Source: Pseudomonas fluorescens (GTDB lineage Bacteria; Pseudomonadota; Gammaproteobacteria; Pseudomonadales; Pseudomonadaceae). Taken from it: a stretch of 57,770 bases of DNA. The stretch is from NCBI RefSeq assembly GCF_005938625.1, contig NZ_VCNJ01000036.1, forward strand, positions 1-57,770. Direction: 5' to 3'. A program made the translations under genes and the position numbers. The first letter of the stretch is position 1. Each line of letters starts with the position of its first letter. Positions 47,769 to 57,042 of this stretch are shown piece after piece. A model generated the notes under the pieces. It had not been told where the DNA came from and did no database searches. It saw only the letters and a list, made by a program, of their open reading frames with translations.

Positions 47769-48581
47769 ATGAAACCACTTTCCCTCTACCACCCGGTCTT
47801 GTACTGGCTGCGCGTGTGGCAAAAAAGACTGTTCCGCCAGATTGCCTGGCACTGTTCCAGCAAACGCTACGCACGCCCCGTCGCCACGGCCGAGCGCCTG
47901 CCTTATCGCTACCTCAAACACACCTCGAAACTCATCCGCAAACTCGGCGACTCCGACCTCGCCCTGCAACACAACAAAGTCATCAACCTCAAACTCGCCG
48001 TCGCCGCCATCGACAGCGTCATCATCGCCCCCGGCGAACACTTCTCCTTCTGCCGCCTCGTCGGCCGCCCGACGTTGAAGCGTGGCTACGTTGAAGGCAT
48101 GGAACTGTCCTTCGGCGAGGCTCGACGCGGGGTAGGCGGTGGCATTTGCCAACTGAGCAACCTGATTCACTGGATGGCCATTCATTCGCCGCTGGTGGTG
48201 GTCGAACGCTCCAACCACAGCTTCGACCCGTTTCCGGATGAAGGGCGGGTGCTGCCGTTCGGGTCAGGGGCAGCGATTTTCTATAACTACGTTGATCTGG
48301 TGCTGCATAACCCGACGGATCGGAGCTTTCAGCTGAAGTTGAACGTCGGCGAGACACAACTCGAAGGGGAGTTGTTGTGTGATCGGGTGAGGGAATATCG
48401 CTATCACGTGTTTCAAGAGGCACATCGGTTTGTTCGGGAGGGTGCGCGGGTGTATCGGGAGAACGAGATTTGGCGAGAGGTCAGGGAAAAGGGGCAGGTG
48501 GGGCAGTTGGTGGAAAGGGAGAGGCTTTATCGGAATCGGGTCGTGGTGAAGTATGAGGTGGCGGGGGAACTGGTTGAATAG
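47769..48581 (+). CDS. VanW-family protein
   Basis: This 270-aa protein has the VanW domain: VINLKLAVAAIDSVIIAPGE, HFSFCRLVGRPTLKRGYVEG, GGGICQLSNLIHWMAIHS, VVVERSNHSFDPFPDEGRVLPFGSG and AAIFYNYVDLVLHN. VanW occurs in vanB-type glycopeptide-resistance clusters but its activity is not settled, and in Gram-negatives it is a stand-alone gene, so no resistance is implied. It has no signal peptide. Start sites at 47715 and 47769 are both possible; I chose the latter by protein length. The last 70 residues are basic and charged. A decayed second copy follows at 48745. Confidence 0.75.
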   Translation: MKPLSLYHPVLYWLRVWQKRLFRQIAWHCSSKRYARPVATAERLPYRYLKHTSKLIRKLGDSDLALQHNKVINLKLAVAAIDSVIIAPGEHFSFCRLVGRPTLKRGYVEGMELSFGEARRGVGGGICQLSNLIHWMAIHSPLVVVERSNHSFDPFPDEGRVLPFGSGAAIFYNYVDLVLHNPTDRSFQLKLNVGETQLEGELLCDRVREYRYHVFQEAHRFVREGARVYRENEIWREVREKGQVGQLVERERLYRNRVVVKYEVAGELVE

Positions 48582-48744
48582 ATGCATCGTGAATGCGGGG
48601 CTTCAGCTTTGATGACGTAAGTGTTGTTCTTCAGTTATTCGTGGATTTTTTATGTGGGTTAGCTGTTTACCGAGTAAGGGGGCAGGCTATTCGGGGGGAG
48701 ACCACTTCTAGAAGAAAGAAAACGTGGTTTATCCCCCATTGTTC

Positions 48745-48855
48745 CCAATCGCCGTCGGTGATCGTAGAGCGCTCCAGCCGCAGCTTCGTCCGCTCCGGGA
48801 TCAGGCCCCGGCTCCGGGGAGGTGATTTTCTTTAACTACCAGGAGATCTCAGTAT
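48745..48855 (+). pseudogene. Remnant of a second VanW-family gene
   Basis: Translated in frame, this piece reads SPSVIVERSSRSF, matching SPLVVVERSNHSF of the intact upstream VanW gene. After a frame change it reads GSGEVIFFNYQEIS, matching GSGAAIFYNYVDLV. The in-between part is shortened and out of frame. It ends at the 3' end of the Sel1-repeat gene, marking an old recombination junction. Confidence 0.6.
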
Positions 48856-49817
48856 CCATAAACAGGGACGAAATAAGAAAGCGGTGGGTGCGTTTTTTTC
48901 CATTCCTCTGCGAATAGAAGGCCTTGCTTGATTTCTTGCTCCGTCATTTTTTCAGCTATATCAGGCAGTATCATCCTTCCATCTTCACCTGCTGTCCCGC
49001 CGCCCTCGAATTTCGACATCAGATAGGCTAGTCCATAAGCCTCAATCATGTTTTTTGGATAGTCTAGATCGTTTGGCAAATGGGCTACGCTGAGTGCGTA
49101 ATTGCCGACTGCGCTGGCGTAACCGTTTTCGGCCGATTTTTTCAGCCAATAAGCAACTTCTTCTTTCTTGCCATCATGTTCGAATAGATAGTTGGCATAA
49201 AGATACATTGCCTTGGGATATCCACCTTCAGCTGAGGCTTTGTACCACTTTTGAATGGTTTTATCGCGGCTACCCGGAATAAGAAACCAACCCTCACCAT
49301 CTTTGTACTCACCAGCGAGCGTTTTTTGAGCAAATCCACTGCCTGCTGTCGCTGCCTTTTCTAACCATTGCAAACCTTGGCTAGCGGTAAATAAAACAAT
49401 CATTGCCTCAGTATCGCCTTTCTCGGCGCGTTCATTTGCAATCTGCAGCGCATAACTCCGCCATTCTTCATCGTTTTTACCTGAGCAACTTTGCATCTCT
49501 TTGCACAAGTCATGCGCACTCAGCCGAAGCATTGCGTACAAATTTCCTTGATTAGCTGCGGATTTGTACCATTTTTTTGCATCTTCGGTGGTGTAGCGGT
49601 TGCTGAGGCGGATAGCCTCTCCCAGGTAATATTGCGCTGTACTGTCCCCTGCATCTGCCGCGATTTTCAGTAGTGGCTGTGAATCGTACCAATCACTTTG
49701 TTGATAAAGGATAATCCCGTTATTTCTTGCTAATAGCTGTTCTGTTGTTAGCTGTGCGAAAGCTGGAGTGAATAAAAATATTGAGTATAAATTGATGATA
49801 TATATTATTTTAGTCAA
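48849..49817 (-). CDS. Sel1-repeat periplasmic protein, candidate T6SS immunity protein B
   Basis: This 322-aa protein has a signal peptide (MTKIIYIINLYSIFLFTPAFA) and Sel1-like helical repeats (IAADAGDSTAQYYLGEAIRLS, KSAANQGNLYAMLRLS, KAATAGSGFAQKTLAGEYKDG, KASAEGGYPKAMYLYANYL and KKSAENGYASAVGNYA), ending in a distinctive HPPLSYFVPVYGY. It is clearly paralogous to the protein at 50045-51013 (about 60% identical by eye). Two such proteins directly after the effector suggest immunity in the periplasm. It starts with TTG (no nearby ATG) with AGGA upstream. Its AT-rich composition indicates recent acquisition. Confidence 0.72.
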   Translation of the reverse strand: MTKIIYIINLYSIFLFTPAFAQLTTEQLLARNNGIILYQQSDWYDSQPLLKIAADAGDSTAQYYLGEAIRLSNRYTTEDAKKWYKSAANQGNLYAMLRLSAHDLCKEMQSCSGKNDEEWRSYALQIANERAEKGDTEAMIVLFTASQGLQWLEKAATAGSGFAQKTLAGEYKDGEGWFLIPGSRDKTIQKWYKASAEGGYPKAMYLYANYLFEHDGKKEEVAYWLKKSAENGYASAVGNYALSVAHLPNDLDYPKNMIEAYGLAYLMSKFEGGGTAGEDGRMILPDIAEKMTEQEIKQGLLFAEEWKKTHPPLSYFVPVYGY

Positions 49818-50044
49818 TGATTCGTCCTGTATGGAAAGCTTTGACTATTTGAATGGGGGGGGATGATGGCCAGTGTATACGTTCGATTAAGTATGGTCGC
49901 TATAGGTTTTTTCTCTGGTGCAAAAAAGTCTATCTTTCAATGGTGTTTTTAATCGGGGGCATTCCACATGTAAAACATGATAAACCGTGTTCTGCCCCTG
50001 AATGTAATTGAGCGAAGGTAGGGTTGTTAGAAATGTTTGATCGT
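49818..50044. other. AT-rich spacer between the two Sel1-repeat genes
   Basis: No gene is seen in this 227-bp AT-rich stretch. The spacer makes strict co-transcription of the two paralogs less certain than for the rest of the island; a separate promoter for the second gene could be here. A weak palindrome (acatgtaaaacatgt-like) occurs near 49968-49980. Confidence 0.4.
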
Positions 50045-51013
50045 CTAGTATCCGTATATTGGGTCAAAATAAGATAAGGGAGGGTGATTTTTTTTCCATT
50101 CTTTCGAAAACTCAATTCCTTCTGTTATTTCTACAGGATTCATCTTTTTAGCCAGATCCGGGAGCAGTCGCTTTGCATCTTCTGGTGCTGTTCCTGCCTC
50201 CAGTTTTGAAAGTAAAAGCGTCAAACCGTATGCTTCAATCAGATTTTCTGGGTAACCAAGTTCATTGGAAGGATCTGAAATTTTGTATGCGTAGGTGCCA
50301 ACTGCATCTATATGACTGTGTTCCGCTGATTTTTTCACCCAGTATGCGATCTCTTCTTTACTACCATTATGGTCGTATAAGTAATTCGCATATAGGAACA
50401 TACCTCTCGGGTTACCGCCTTCCGATGACGCTTTAAACCATTTGATAATCGCTTTTTCTCGACTACCTGGAATCAAAAACCACCCGGCACCGCTTTTGTA
50501 AGCGCTAGCCAGCATTTGTTGTGCGTAACTGTCACCTGCTTCGGCCGCTTTCTCAAGCCATGGCAGGCCCTGACCAGCCGTATACAGGACGGTCATTGCT
50601 TCTGTGTCGCCTTTTTTTGCTCGTTCTTGAGCCGTTGTTAGTGAACGCTCTCGCCAGTCCACTCCATTTTTATCTGTGCAGGCACCCATACTTCCGCACA
50701 AATCATTTTTGTTGCTTAAGCGGAGCATTGCATATAAAAAACCTTGCTCAGCTGAGGCCTCATACCATTTTTTTGCGTCTGGAGTGATATAGCGCTGACT
50801 GAGTCTAATAGCTTCGCCCAAATAATATTGTGCGTCACGATCCCCTGCCTCTGCAGCAATGTTCAGGAAGGGCTGGGAGTCGTACCAGTCGCTCTGCTGA
50901 AAAATAGCGATACCCGTGTCTTTTGCATTTTTTTGTGTTGGTGTCAGTTCGGCGTTTGCTGTTCCGCACAATGCAAAGTAGGCAATAAATAACCAAGTGT
51001 AATGTTTAATCAA
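50045..51013 (-). CDS. Sel1-repeat periplasmic protein, candidate T6SS immunity protein A
   Basis: This 322-aa protein has a signal peptide (MIKHYTWLFIAYFALCGTANA) and Sel1-like repeats (IAAEAGDRDAQYYLGEAIRLS, EASAEQGFLYAMLRLS, KAAEAGDSYAQQMLASAYKSG, KASSEGGNPRGMFLYANYL), ending HPPLSYFDPIYGY. Its TTG start at 51011-51013 overlaps the effector stop codon, with AAGGG upstream, so it is made together with the effector. This is the expected place for an immunity protein. Export to the periplasm implies that the effector acts there or in the inner membrane. Confidence 0.75.
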   Translation of the reverse strand: MIKHYTWLFIAYFALCGTANAELTPTQKNAKDTGIAIFQQSDWYDSQPFLNIAAEAGDRDAQYYLGEAIRLSQRYITPDAKKWYEASAEQGFLYAMLRLSNKNDLCGSMGACTDKNGVDWRERSLTTAQERAKKGDTEAMTVLYTAGQGLPWLEKAAEAGDSYAQQMLASAYKSGAGWFLIPGSREKAIIKWFKASSEGGNPRGMFLYANYLYDHNGSKEEIAYWVKKSAEHSHIDAVGTYAYKISDPSNELGYPENLIEAYGLTLLLSKLEAGTAPEDAKRLLPDLAKKMNPVEITEGIEFSKEWKKNHPPLSYFDPIYGY

Positions 51014-54000
51014 TGTTTGGCCCTTTATAGATGCTTTTGATCTTTTGAATAGGTGCGAACGCTGGACCTTTGTATTCGGTTTGATAACTGCAATGGTCGT
51101 TCAGGCGAGCGCCCATAGTCGAAACTAGCGCTCTGTATCGATTTCTCATTTCGTTAGTGCCAACTTGCAATGACAAAACACGCTCGGCCATGAAGGTGTC
51201 CAATTTAAGCTTGTTTTTGCAGTAAACGGATCCTGCCTGACTTGACCGCGCTCCGTCTCTGTTCATGCGAATAATCGCTTCTTCAAACTGTAGGGAAGCA
51301 TTAGTCTTGTTTGAAATCCAGGTTAAACACTTCTCTATTGCTCGCTGTTGTAGGAGATGTGTCTGTTCTTCATCAAAAACTTCAGCTTGCTCATCTTCTT
51401 CGAAGGTGAAAGCTTTTGGAGGAGCGCATAATGCTAAAAGGAGCGGCCCTAAAGCCTCTGGCTGGAGATTAAAAACCCAATCCTGTATAGCTTTCTGGTT
51501 CTTATCTCTAATTAACGTATAAGCAATCAACCCCCCACGCCCACCCTCAGTCAGCGCATCAAATATCCCTTTAACAATCGCATACCCACGCACATAGGCA
51601 AACGCCACATCGATACCAGTGGCTCCGAGGAAGCTCAGTTTTTGCAGGTAGTCCAAGGCTTCGCCATCGACCCACTCAAGATCCTTGTATTGGTTCGCGG
51701 CCATTTCCTGTCGCACCAGTTCCGTCAAGGCTACGATGCTGTCGTAGCCGACTTCAAAGGTCAAATACCCTTTGACGCCTGCGCCCCAGACCAGAGCGCC
51801 CTTGATCGATAACAGCAATAGGCCGTTTTGCATCCGCAGTTGCATGTCGCCGGTGTAGCCGGCGCCGATGGCCACGGCCACTTCAACTTCCAGTTTGGCC
51901 ATAGGGCGCCACTGGTTGGCTGAAATGCGATTGGGCACGGGAGCAGGCGGGAGGACGCTTGGGGGAGGGCACCAGAACAGTTTGCCGGTGACTTTGCACC
52001 CGGCTTGGGCGCCGGCAAACACTTCGAACTTGGCGAGGTCGCCAGATTTTTCAGCGATGTCCACACCGACCAGGCTGGTGTAGCCAGTTTTCTGGTCCAG
52101 GGTCAGGTCGCGCGACAGCATGAGGCTTGCGCCAGCGAATCCCCAGGCCTTGGCTTCCAGATCCAGAGACAGTTTGCCGAAGTTGACGCTGCGCACGCTG
52201 CCGTCCTGGGCCTTGTATTTCGCGACCCAAGGATCGGCTTTTGCCCGTTTCGGGAATTCGACTTTGAGTAAGCTGACTTCCCCGCGCCACGCAGTTACAT
52301 CCAGTGCTACTTCTACGTTGGCAATCTGAGGGGAACCACTTTTCAGAGTGGGGCCTTCCATTTTGACTTCGGACAGCAGGTTGGCGCTTTCCGGGAGCAA
52401 GCATCGAACCAGTTGGGCCTGCGGGCTGTTGTCGAACAGCATGAGGTTGCGCAACTGCTTATCTTCGAAAACCATGGCTTTGAGGTTTTCGCCCCAGCTT
52501 TTGCGTTTGGCTTCGGCTTTGATGCTTTCGACTCTGTAGCCTTTGGCTTCCAGTGCGCTAAAGAATTTTTCAGGCACGAAAAGTCCATGTTCATCGAACC
52601 ATGGTCCCTTTTCATCGAACTGCAGCGCGCCTTCTTGTTCTAGCCAATCACTGAATATCCGGTCGTCGTCGGATTCTTTGGCAATCGATTTGGGCAAGCT
52701 GGTCGTGAGTTCTTTGAGTTGACCCTCGAATGCGTTGCCGCTGACCTGCGCCAGATGTTTCAGGCTGATGTGGTTCAGGATCGTCGTCGACGATGCGCTG
52801 CTGAGCTCACGCAGTGGAATGTTTGTTTTGGCCAGTCGTTCGAGGGGTTTTGGCTTGTAGCTTTCCGCGTCCCAGAGAAACAGACGGGGCGGCTTCAGTG
52901 TTCGAACGCGTGCTTCGGCGGTGTTCTGAATTCGCTCTGCCTCGTCATTCAGGTCGTACCACTGTTTCTGCAAGCTGACGAAGAGCACGCCGGGTGGCGC
53001 TGATTTTCCGCCAGTGGCCGAGACCCATTGGGAGTAACGTTCTTCGATCTTTTTCTCAAGCTCATCGCGTTTGGTGGTCAGCTCGATGAATGCCTGAAAA
53101 TCCTCGGTACCGGCGTATTGGTCATCGGGACTCAGCGCAAACTCGGGAACTGCAATCCCGCACTCGGCAAGCTCGACGATGGCATTGATGTACTTGGACA
53201 TCAGGTCTTTCAACGCCAGGATGTTGATTTGCACACCCTTGAGTTTCTTTTCGTCGATCTCGCCGGTTTCAATCAACTTTTTGTGAAGGGCCTTATATTC
53301 TTTCAGATGTTCCCAAGCCGAGGCGATCTTCTTGGTGCCTGGATCGAACATTTTGTAGCCGTGGGCTTTCGCCTTGTCGCGCTCTTTAATGTACGTATCG
53401 ATGGCTTCACAGGCCTTTAACGCGCGCGGGGTATAGAAGACGCCGTTTTCTCGTTTGTACCCCAACGTTTTTGCTTTTTCGTCGGAAACTTTTTCGAGGG
53501 TTTCCATGTTTTTCTGGTTTTTCTCGATGCGTTGTCCAGCGTGGAACATCTCGCGCTCGGCGTGCATCGTGGCGTCGCTATCACCCTTGGCTTTTGCCGC
53601 CTCCCAATCCTTGCGGCACTGCGCCTTTTTGGCAGTATCTTCGGGGATTGCCGACTTCGACGCCAGGTAACTGCTATGTTGCTCGCCTTCGAGAAAGGCT
53701 TCCGGGCCTGGGGTGAGGAAGTAGTCCATCAAACCCGCGTCGGCGATGTTGCTCATGCGCGTGGCTTTATCAGCGTCGACGGTTTTCTGTTTGAGCAGGC
53801 TGACGCTTTCCTTGAGTTTCTCGGACGTGCGCTTGGGCAACAGCCAGAAACGGCGCTGACCAGTGACGTAGATGATGTCGTCATAGCTGCTGCTGCAGCC
53901 CGGCTTCTTGTCTTTGCAGAACGTTTCCGCGTCGGCAGTCTTTTTTGGTGGATCGGCCGGAATGACAACAGGTGGTTGTTCTGGCGCGGGTGTTTGTTCG

Positions 54001-54014
54001 GACGTACCTGTCAT
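51006..54014 (-). CDS. Type VI secretion effector, DUF4123-associated, activity unknown
   Basis: This 1002-aa protein has no signal peptide. The N-terminal half (about 1-370) is charged and helical, with coiled-coil-prone stretches. Residues about 560-700 look beta-rich. Hydrophobic stretches lie near 728-748 (LLLLSIKGALVWGAGVKGYL) and 788-835 (FLGATGIDVAFAYVRGYAIV...). A late helical tail has Cys residues. Position right after a DUF4123 adaptor and before two exported Sel1 proteins marks it as VgrG cargo. Hydrophobic segments allow a membrane-acting (VasX-like pore-forming) mechanism, but no motif proves it. Its start follows the adaptor stop within 5 nt. The 3' third is AT-richer than the 5' part. 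Confidence 0.72.
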   Translation of the reverse strand: MTGTSEQTPAPEQPPVVIPADPPKKTADAETFCKDKKPGCSSSYDDIIYVTGQRRFWLLPKRTSEKLKESVSLLKQKTVDADKATRMSNIADAGLMDYFLTPGPEAFLEGEQHSSYLASKSAIPEDTAKKAQCRKDWEAAKAKGDSDATMHAEREMFHAGQRIEKNQKNMETLEKVSDEKAKTLGYKRENGVFYTPRALKACEAIDTYIKERDKAKAHGYKMFDPGTKKIASAWEHLKEYKALHKKLIETGEIDEKKLKGVQINILALKDLMSKYINAIVELAECGIAVPEFALSPDDQYAGTEDFQAFIELTTKRDELEKKIEERYSQWVSATGGKSAPPGVLFVSLQKQWYDLNDEAERIQNTAEARVRTLKPPRLFLWDAESYKPKPLERLAKTNIPLRELSSASSTTILNHISLKHLAQVSGNAFEGQLKELTTSLPKSIAKESDDDRIFSDWLEQEGALQFDEKGPWFDEHGLFVPEKFFSALEAKGYRVESIKAEAKRKSWGENLKAMVFEDKQLRNLMLFDNSPQAQLVRCLLPESANLLSEVKMEGPTLKSGSPQIANVEVALDVTAWRGEVSLLKVEFPKRAKADPWVAKYKAQDGSVRSVNFGKLSLDLEAKAWGFAGASLMLSRDLTLDQKTGYTSLVGVDIAEKSGDLAKFEVFAGAQAGCKVTGKLFWCPPPSVLPPAPVPNRISANQWRPMAKLEVEVAVAIGAGYTGDMQLRMQNGLLLLSIKGALVWGAGVKGYLTFEVGYDSIVALTELVRQEMAANQYKDLEWVDGEALDYLQKLSFLGATGIDVAFAYVRGYAIVKGIFDALTEGGRGGLIAYTLIRDKNQKAIQDWVFNLQPEALGPLLLALCAPPKAFTFEEDEQAEVFDEEQTHLLQQRAIEKCLTWISNKTNASLQFEEAIIRMNRDGARSSQAGSVYCKNKLKLDTFMAERVLSLQVGTNEMRNRYRALVSTMGARLNDHCSYQTEYKGPAFAPIQKIKSIYKGPNID

Positions 54015-54015
54015 C

Positions 54016-54849
54016 TCAGACTTCCAGTCGTTGTACTTTCTCGAATGCCGGCATGTCGCTGCTCAGCACGTTCATGACGTCGGTGCGGGCCTGCAACGGA
54101 CCTTGGTTCAGATTCGGCAGCAGGTGCTCAAGATGACGTCCTTCTTCAATGCCGTGATCCACCAGCAGTTGTAAATTATCGGCCACGTCAGACAATTGCG
54201 AATCCGATAAGCCCGCTGCGGACTCGGCGTTCCGCAGCCGAATCCAGTACCACCAGCGGATCTCATCAAACGCTATCAGCGTGTCGCTCTTCAGGTGCAG
54301 CGGATATTTTTGTTCGCCATTAGAGGCATCAACTTTTTCTGTTTGTTCCCAAACACGCCATTGTTGATCGTCGCTGTGGGCGGGCGGGGTGTAGACGCTG
54401 GCCCAAGGGCCGAACAGCGCTCGGGCGGGTACCGTCAGCGCCAGCGCGCTCCAGAATGCCGGGTCGTAGTAGCGCGCCAGCGAGTCACCATGAGACGGGT
54501 CGTTCATGCGCAGGAGGCGACGAGCATGCAAGAGCGCGGTCTCTGGCTTTTCACGCGAGGTCAGCAAAATTCCCGCGCGGTTGTCGCGGCATAGCTCTAT
54601 GGCTTGGGCGGCGGCAGGACTTCCCGGTGTCAGTTGCAGCCAGATCGGACTGACATCATTCATTTCGGCAAACGGCGTGTCCTGAAACAGCTTTTCAACA
54701 CCATTCAACCCGGACTGTTGATAAAGCTTTTCCAGAGCCCGAGGCTGGCGAACGCTGTCGATGATGCCATACAGGGTGCGGTTTCCACTGTTGCCCGATG
54801 GCGTTGTGGCCACGGGTTGTTCAAGGAAATGACTCAGCCATTCAGACAT
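54016..54849 (-). CDS. DUF4123-family T6SS effector adaptor
   Basis: This 277-aa protein has the DUF4123 pattern: YGIIDSVRQPRALEKLYQQ near the N-terminus, SPIWLQL, RAGILLTSREKPETALLHARRLL, and RYYDPAFWSALALTVPARALFGP with the conserved DP-W in the middle. The family helps load an effector onto its cognate VgrG. The start at 54847-54849 has GAGAGG upstream and overlaps the vgrG end by 16 nt. The effector gene follows immediately. Confidence 0.85.
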   Translation of the reverse strand: MSEWLSHFLEQPVATTPSGNSGNRTLYGIIDSVRQPRALEKLYQQSGLNGVEKLFQDTPFAEMNDVSPIWLQLTPGSPAAAQAIELCRDNRAGILLTSREKPETALLHARRLLRMNDPSHGDSLARYYDPAFWSALALTVPARALFGPWASVYTPPAHSDDQQWRVWEQTEKVDASNGEQKYPLHLKSDTLIAFDEIRWWYWIRLRNAESAAGLSDSQLSDVADNLQLLVDHGIEEGRHLEHLLPNLNQGPLQARTDVMNVLSSDMPAFEKVQRLEV

Positions 54850-56912
54850 GGGCAAACCTCTCGCGAGCAAGCGCCATTGGCTTGCTTTCCACAGATCGGA
54901 ACAAGGGGCAGGCCTTGAACGCTTTTTCGTACAAACGGATTGGTCATTGGCGGGACTAACACCTTGCCAGCCTTGTCGGCGTCAGCCTGTTTCACGACGC
55001 CCGGCAACAAAGGAGCCGCACCGGTGCCGCTCCCCGGACTACCCCCGGAGTTCATATTGATCACCGGCCCACTCATGGTCACACCACCAGCATCAATCTT
55101 GATAAAGCTGCCGCCGCCGATCAGGGTCAGCTCTGCGCCGGCCTCCATCACCACTTTCATACCACTGCTCAGGTGGATTTCTTGCCCTGCATCGATGAAC
55201 TGCCCGGTGCCGATCTTGATGTGCTGATTGACGCCGACGGTCAGGTGGTCGTTGGCGCGGGTTTCGACTTTGCGGTCGTCGTAGACGGTGTGGTGTTCTT
55301 CGGCCTTGAACTCGCTGTAGCTGTTCTGTTCGACGGTGTCGTGGCGTTCGTTGCCGACGCGGATTTTCTGGTCGTGCTCGATGTTTTCGTCCCAGTCGCG
55401 CTGGGCGTGCAGGTAGATCTGTTCCTGACCTTTTTTATCTTCGATGCGCAGTTCGTTGTAGCCGCCACCGCCCATCGAGCTGAGGGTCTTGAAGGTGCTG
55501 CGGGTTTTGTTCGCCGGCAGTGGATAGGGGACGGTGTTTTCCTTGTGGTACAGGCAGCCGCTGATCAGCGGTTGATCGGGGTCGCCTTCAAGGAAGGTCA
55601 CCAGCACTTCCATGCCGATGCGCGGGATGGCGATGCCGCCGTATTGCGCGCCGGCCCAGGCGCTGGAGACGCGCAGCCAGCAACTGGTTTTGTCGTCGGC
55701 CTCGCCTTCGCGGTCCCAGTGGAACTGGACTTTGACGCGGCCGTACTCGTCGCAGTGAATCTCTTCGCCTTTCGGGCCGGTGACCACGGCGCTCTGGCTG
55801 CCGAGGATGCGCGGTTTCGGGTGGCGCAGGGGCGGGCGATTTGGCACGTCCCATGGGGTGGCCTGGAAGCGGTTGCGGTAGCCCTGGTGGAAATCGTCTT
55901 TGAGTGCGGTGGTGTCGCTGGTCACCGACTCTTCGAGGACTTGCGGTTGCTTGCCTTCGTGGTGGACTTCGGTGAGCAGCCAGAGGTCATTCCATTTGGC
56001 TTTCGGGTGCGCGGTCAGGGCGAGGAAGTGGCCGCTGACCAGCAACGGCTGATCACTCTTGCCTTCGGCGAGCTGGAAGTCGCTGCGATGGCGTTCGAGG
56101 GCGCGTTTGGCCAGGTGTTTGCCGCGCTCGCGGTCGATGAAACGACCCGGATAATCGTAGTCTTCGAGGTCGGGCAGGGCGTCGCCGCGCTGTTCGCTTT
56201 CCAGGGTGATGCGTGGTTTTTCGAAATCGTAATCGCGGCGGGTGGTGCGGCTGGTGCGGGTTTCCAGGCGCAGGTCGAAGCGCTTGATCACCGGGTCGCT
56301 GGCGACCATGCCGGAGTCTTGCTGATAGGCCACAGGCTTGAGTTTCGGGAACACCGTCTGGTCATCGCCGAACACCAGTTTGTGCGCCGTCGCCGTGTGT
56401 TCGAAGTGGTAGTGAATACCTTCTTCCTCGCACAGGCGCTGGATGAAATGCAGGTCCGATTCATCGTATTGCACGCAGTAGATGCGCTCGGGATAGATCG
56501 AACCGGTCTTGAATTCGTAGGCGTTGCTTTGGATACCGTGCTCTTCGAGAACCATACCGATGATTTTTGGCACGGTGAGGTTCTGGAAAATCCGTTGATT
56601 GACGCGATGCGCCAGGTATGACAATTGCGGGCGCAGGGTCACCGAATAACGGGTCAGGCGCTTGCCGGAATCACCTTGCGCGGCGCGATAGATCTGGCCA
56701 TGGATGCCGCTGCCGTCGGGCGACAGTTGCAGGAAGGCCGGTTTGTGCAGCAGGGTTTCGAGGTCCAGCGACGGCTGCTCACTGACCAGCTCCACCTCGA
56801 AGACAAAAGGCTGGCTGATGGCTTCCCGACCGGTGAGGGTAAACACCTGGAAATCGGCGGAAAGACCTTCGATGGTCAGGGCAAAGTGGGTTTCATTGGC
56901 CGGCGCGAACAT
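54834..56912 (-). CDS. vgrG: VgrG, type VI secretion spike protein
   Basis: This 692-aa VgrG has an N-terminal gp27-like domain (LTGREAISQPFVFEVELVSEQ; YCVQYDESDLHFIQRLCEEEGI), a central OB/gp5 domain (VTGPKGEEIHCDEYGRVKVQFHWDREG, SSAWAGAQYGGIAIPRIGMEV, EGDPDQPLISGCLYHKENT) and a C-terminal beta-helix spike. A short tail follows (FVRKSVQGLPLVPICGKQANGACSREVCPCLNG split), rich in Cys. The start at 56910-56912 follows GAGGAA. It sits 130 bp after hcp. The tail probably binds the adaptor-effector complex. Confidence 0.92.
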   Translation of the reverse strand: MFAPANETHFALTIEGLSADFQVFTLTGREAISQPFVFEVELVSEQPSLDLETLLHKPAFLQLSPDGSGIHGQIYRAAQGDSGKRLTRYSVTLRPQLSYLAHRVNQRIFQNLTVPKIIGMVLEEHGIQSNAYEFKTGSIYPERIYCVQYDESDLHFIQRLCEEEGIHYHFEHTATAHKLVFGDDQTVFPKLKPVAYQQDSGMVASDPVIKRFDLRLETRTSRTTRRDYDFEKPRITLESEQRGDALPDLEDYDYPGRFIDRERGKHLAKRALERHRSDFQLAEGKSDQPLLVSGHFLALTAHPKAKWNDLWLLTEVHHEGKQPQVLEESVTSDTTALKDDFHQGYRNRFQATPWDVPNRPPLRHPKPRILGSQSAVVTGPKGEEIHCDEYGRVKVQFHWDREGEADDKTSCWLRVSSAWAGAQYGGIAIPRIGMEVLVTFLEGDPDQPLISGCLYHKENTVPYPLPANKTRSTFKTLSSMGGGGYNELRIEDKKGQEQIYLHAQRDWDENIEHDQKIRVGNERHDTVEQNSYSEFKAEEHHTVYDDRKVETRANDHLTVGVNQHIKIGTGQFIDAGQEIHLSSGMKVVMEAGAELTLIGGGSFIKIDAGGVTMSGPVINMNSGGSPGSGTGAAPLLPGVVKQADADKAGKVLVPPMTNPFVRKSVQGLPLVPICGKQANGACSREVCPCLNG

Positions 56913-57042
56913 CCCTTGTTCCTCGTGCTGTACAGCGGCGTTCGTCGACGACCGCAAAGCGGCTCAACGTACGCGAAATTCTGGAGGGCGAAAACAACAT
57001 CGACCAGCAGAGCTGGCCGATGCTTGTAACGATCAGCCGTAA
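56913..57042. other. hcp-vgrG spacer
   Basis: A 130-bp gap between hcp and vgrG on the minus strand. I see no gene and no convincing terminator, so read-through from the hcp promoter into vgrG is likely. Confidence 0.4.
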
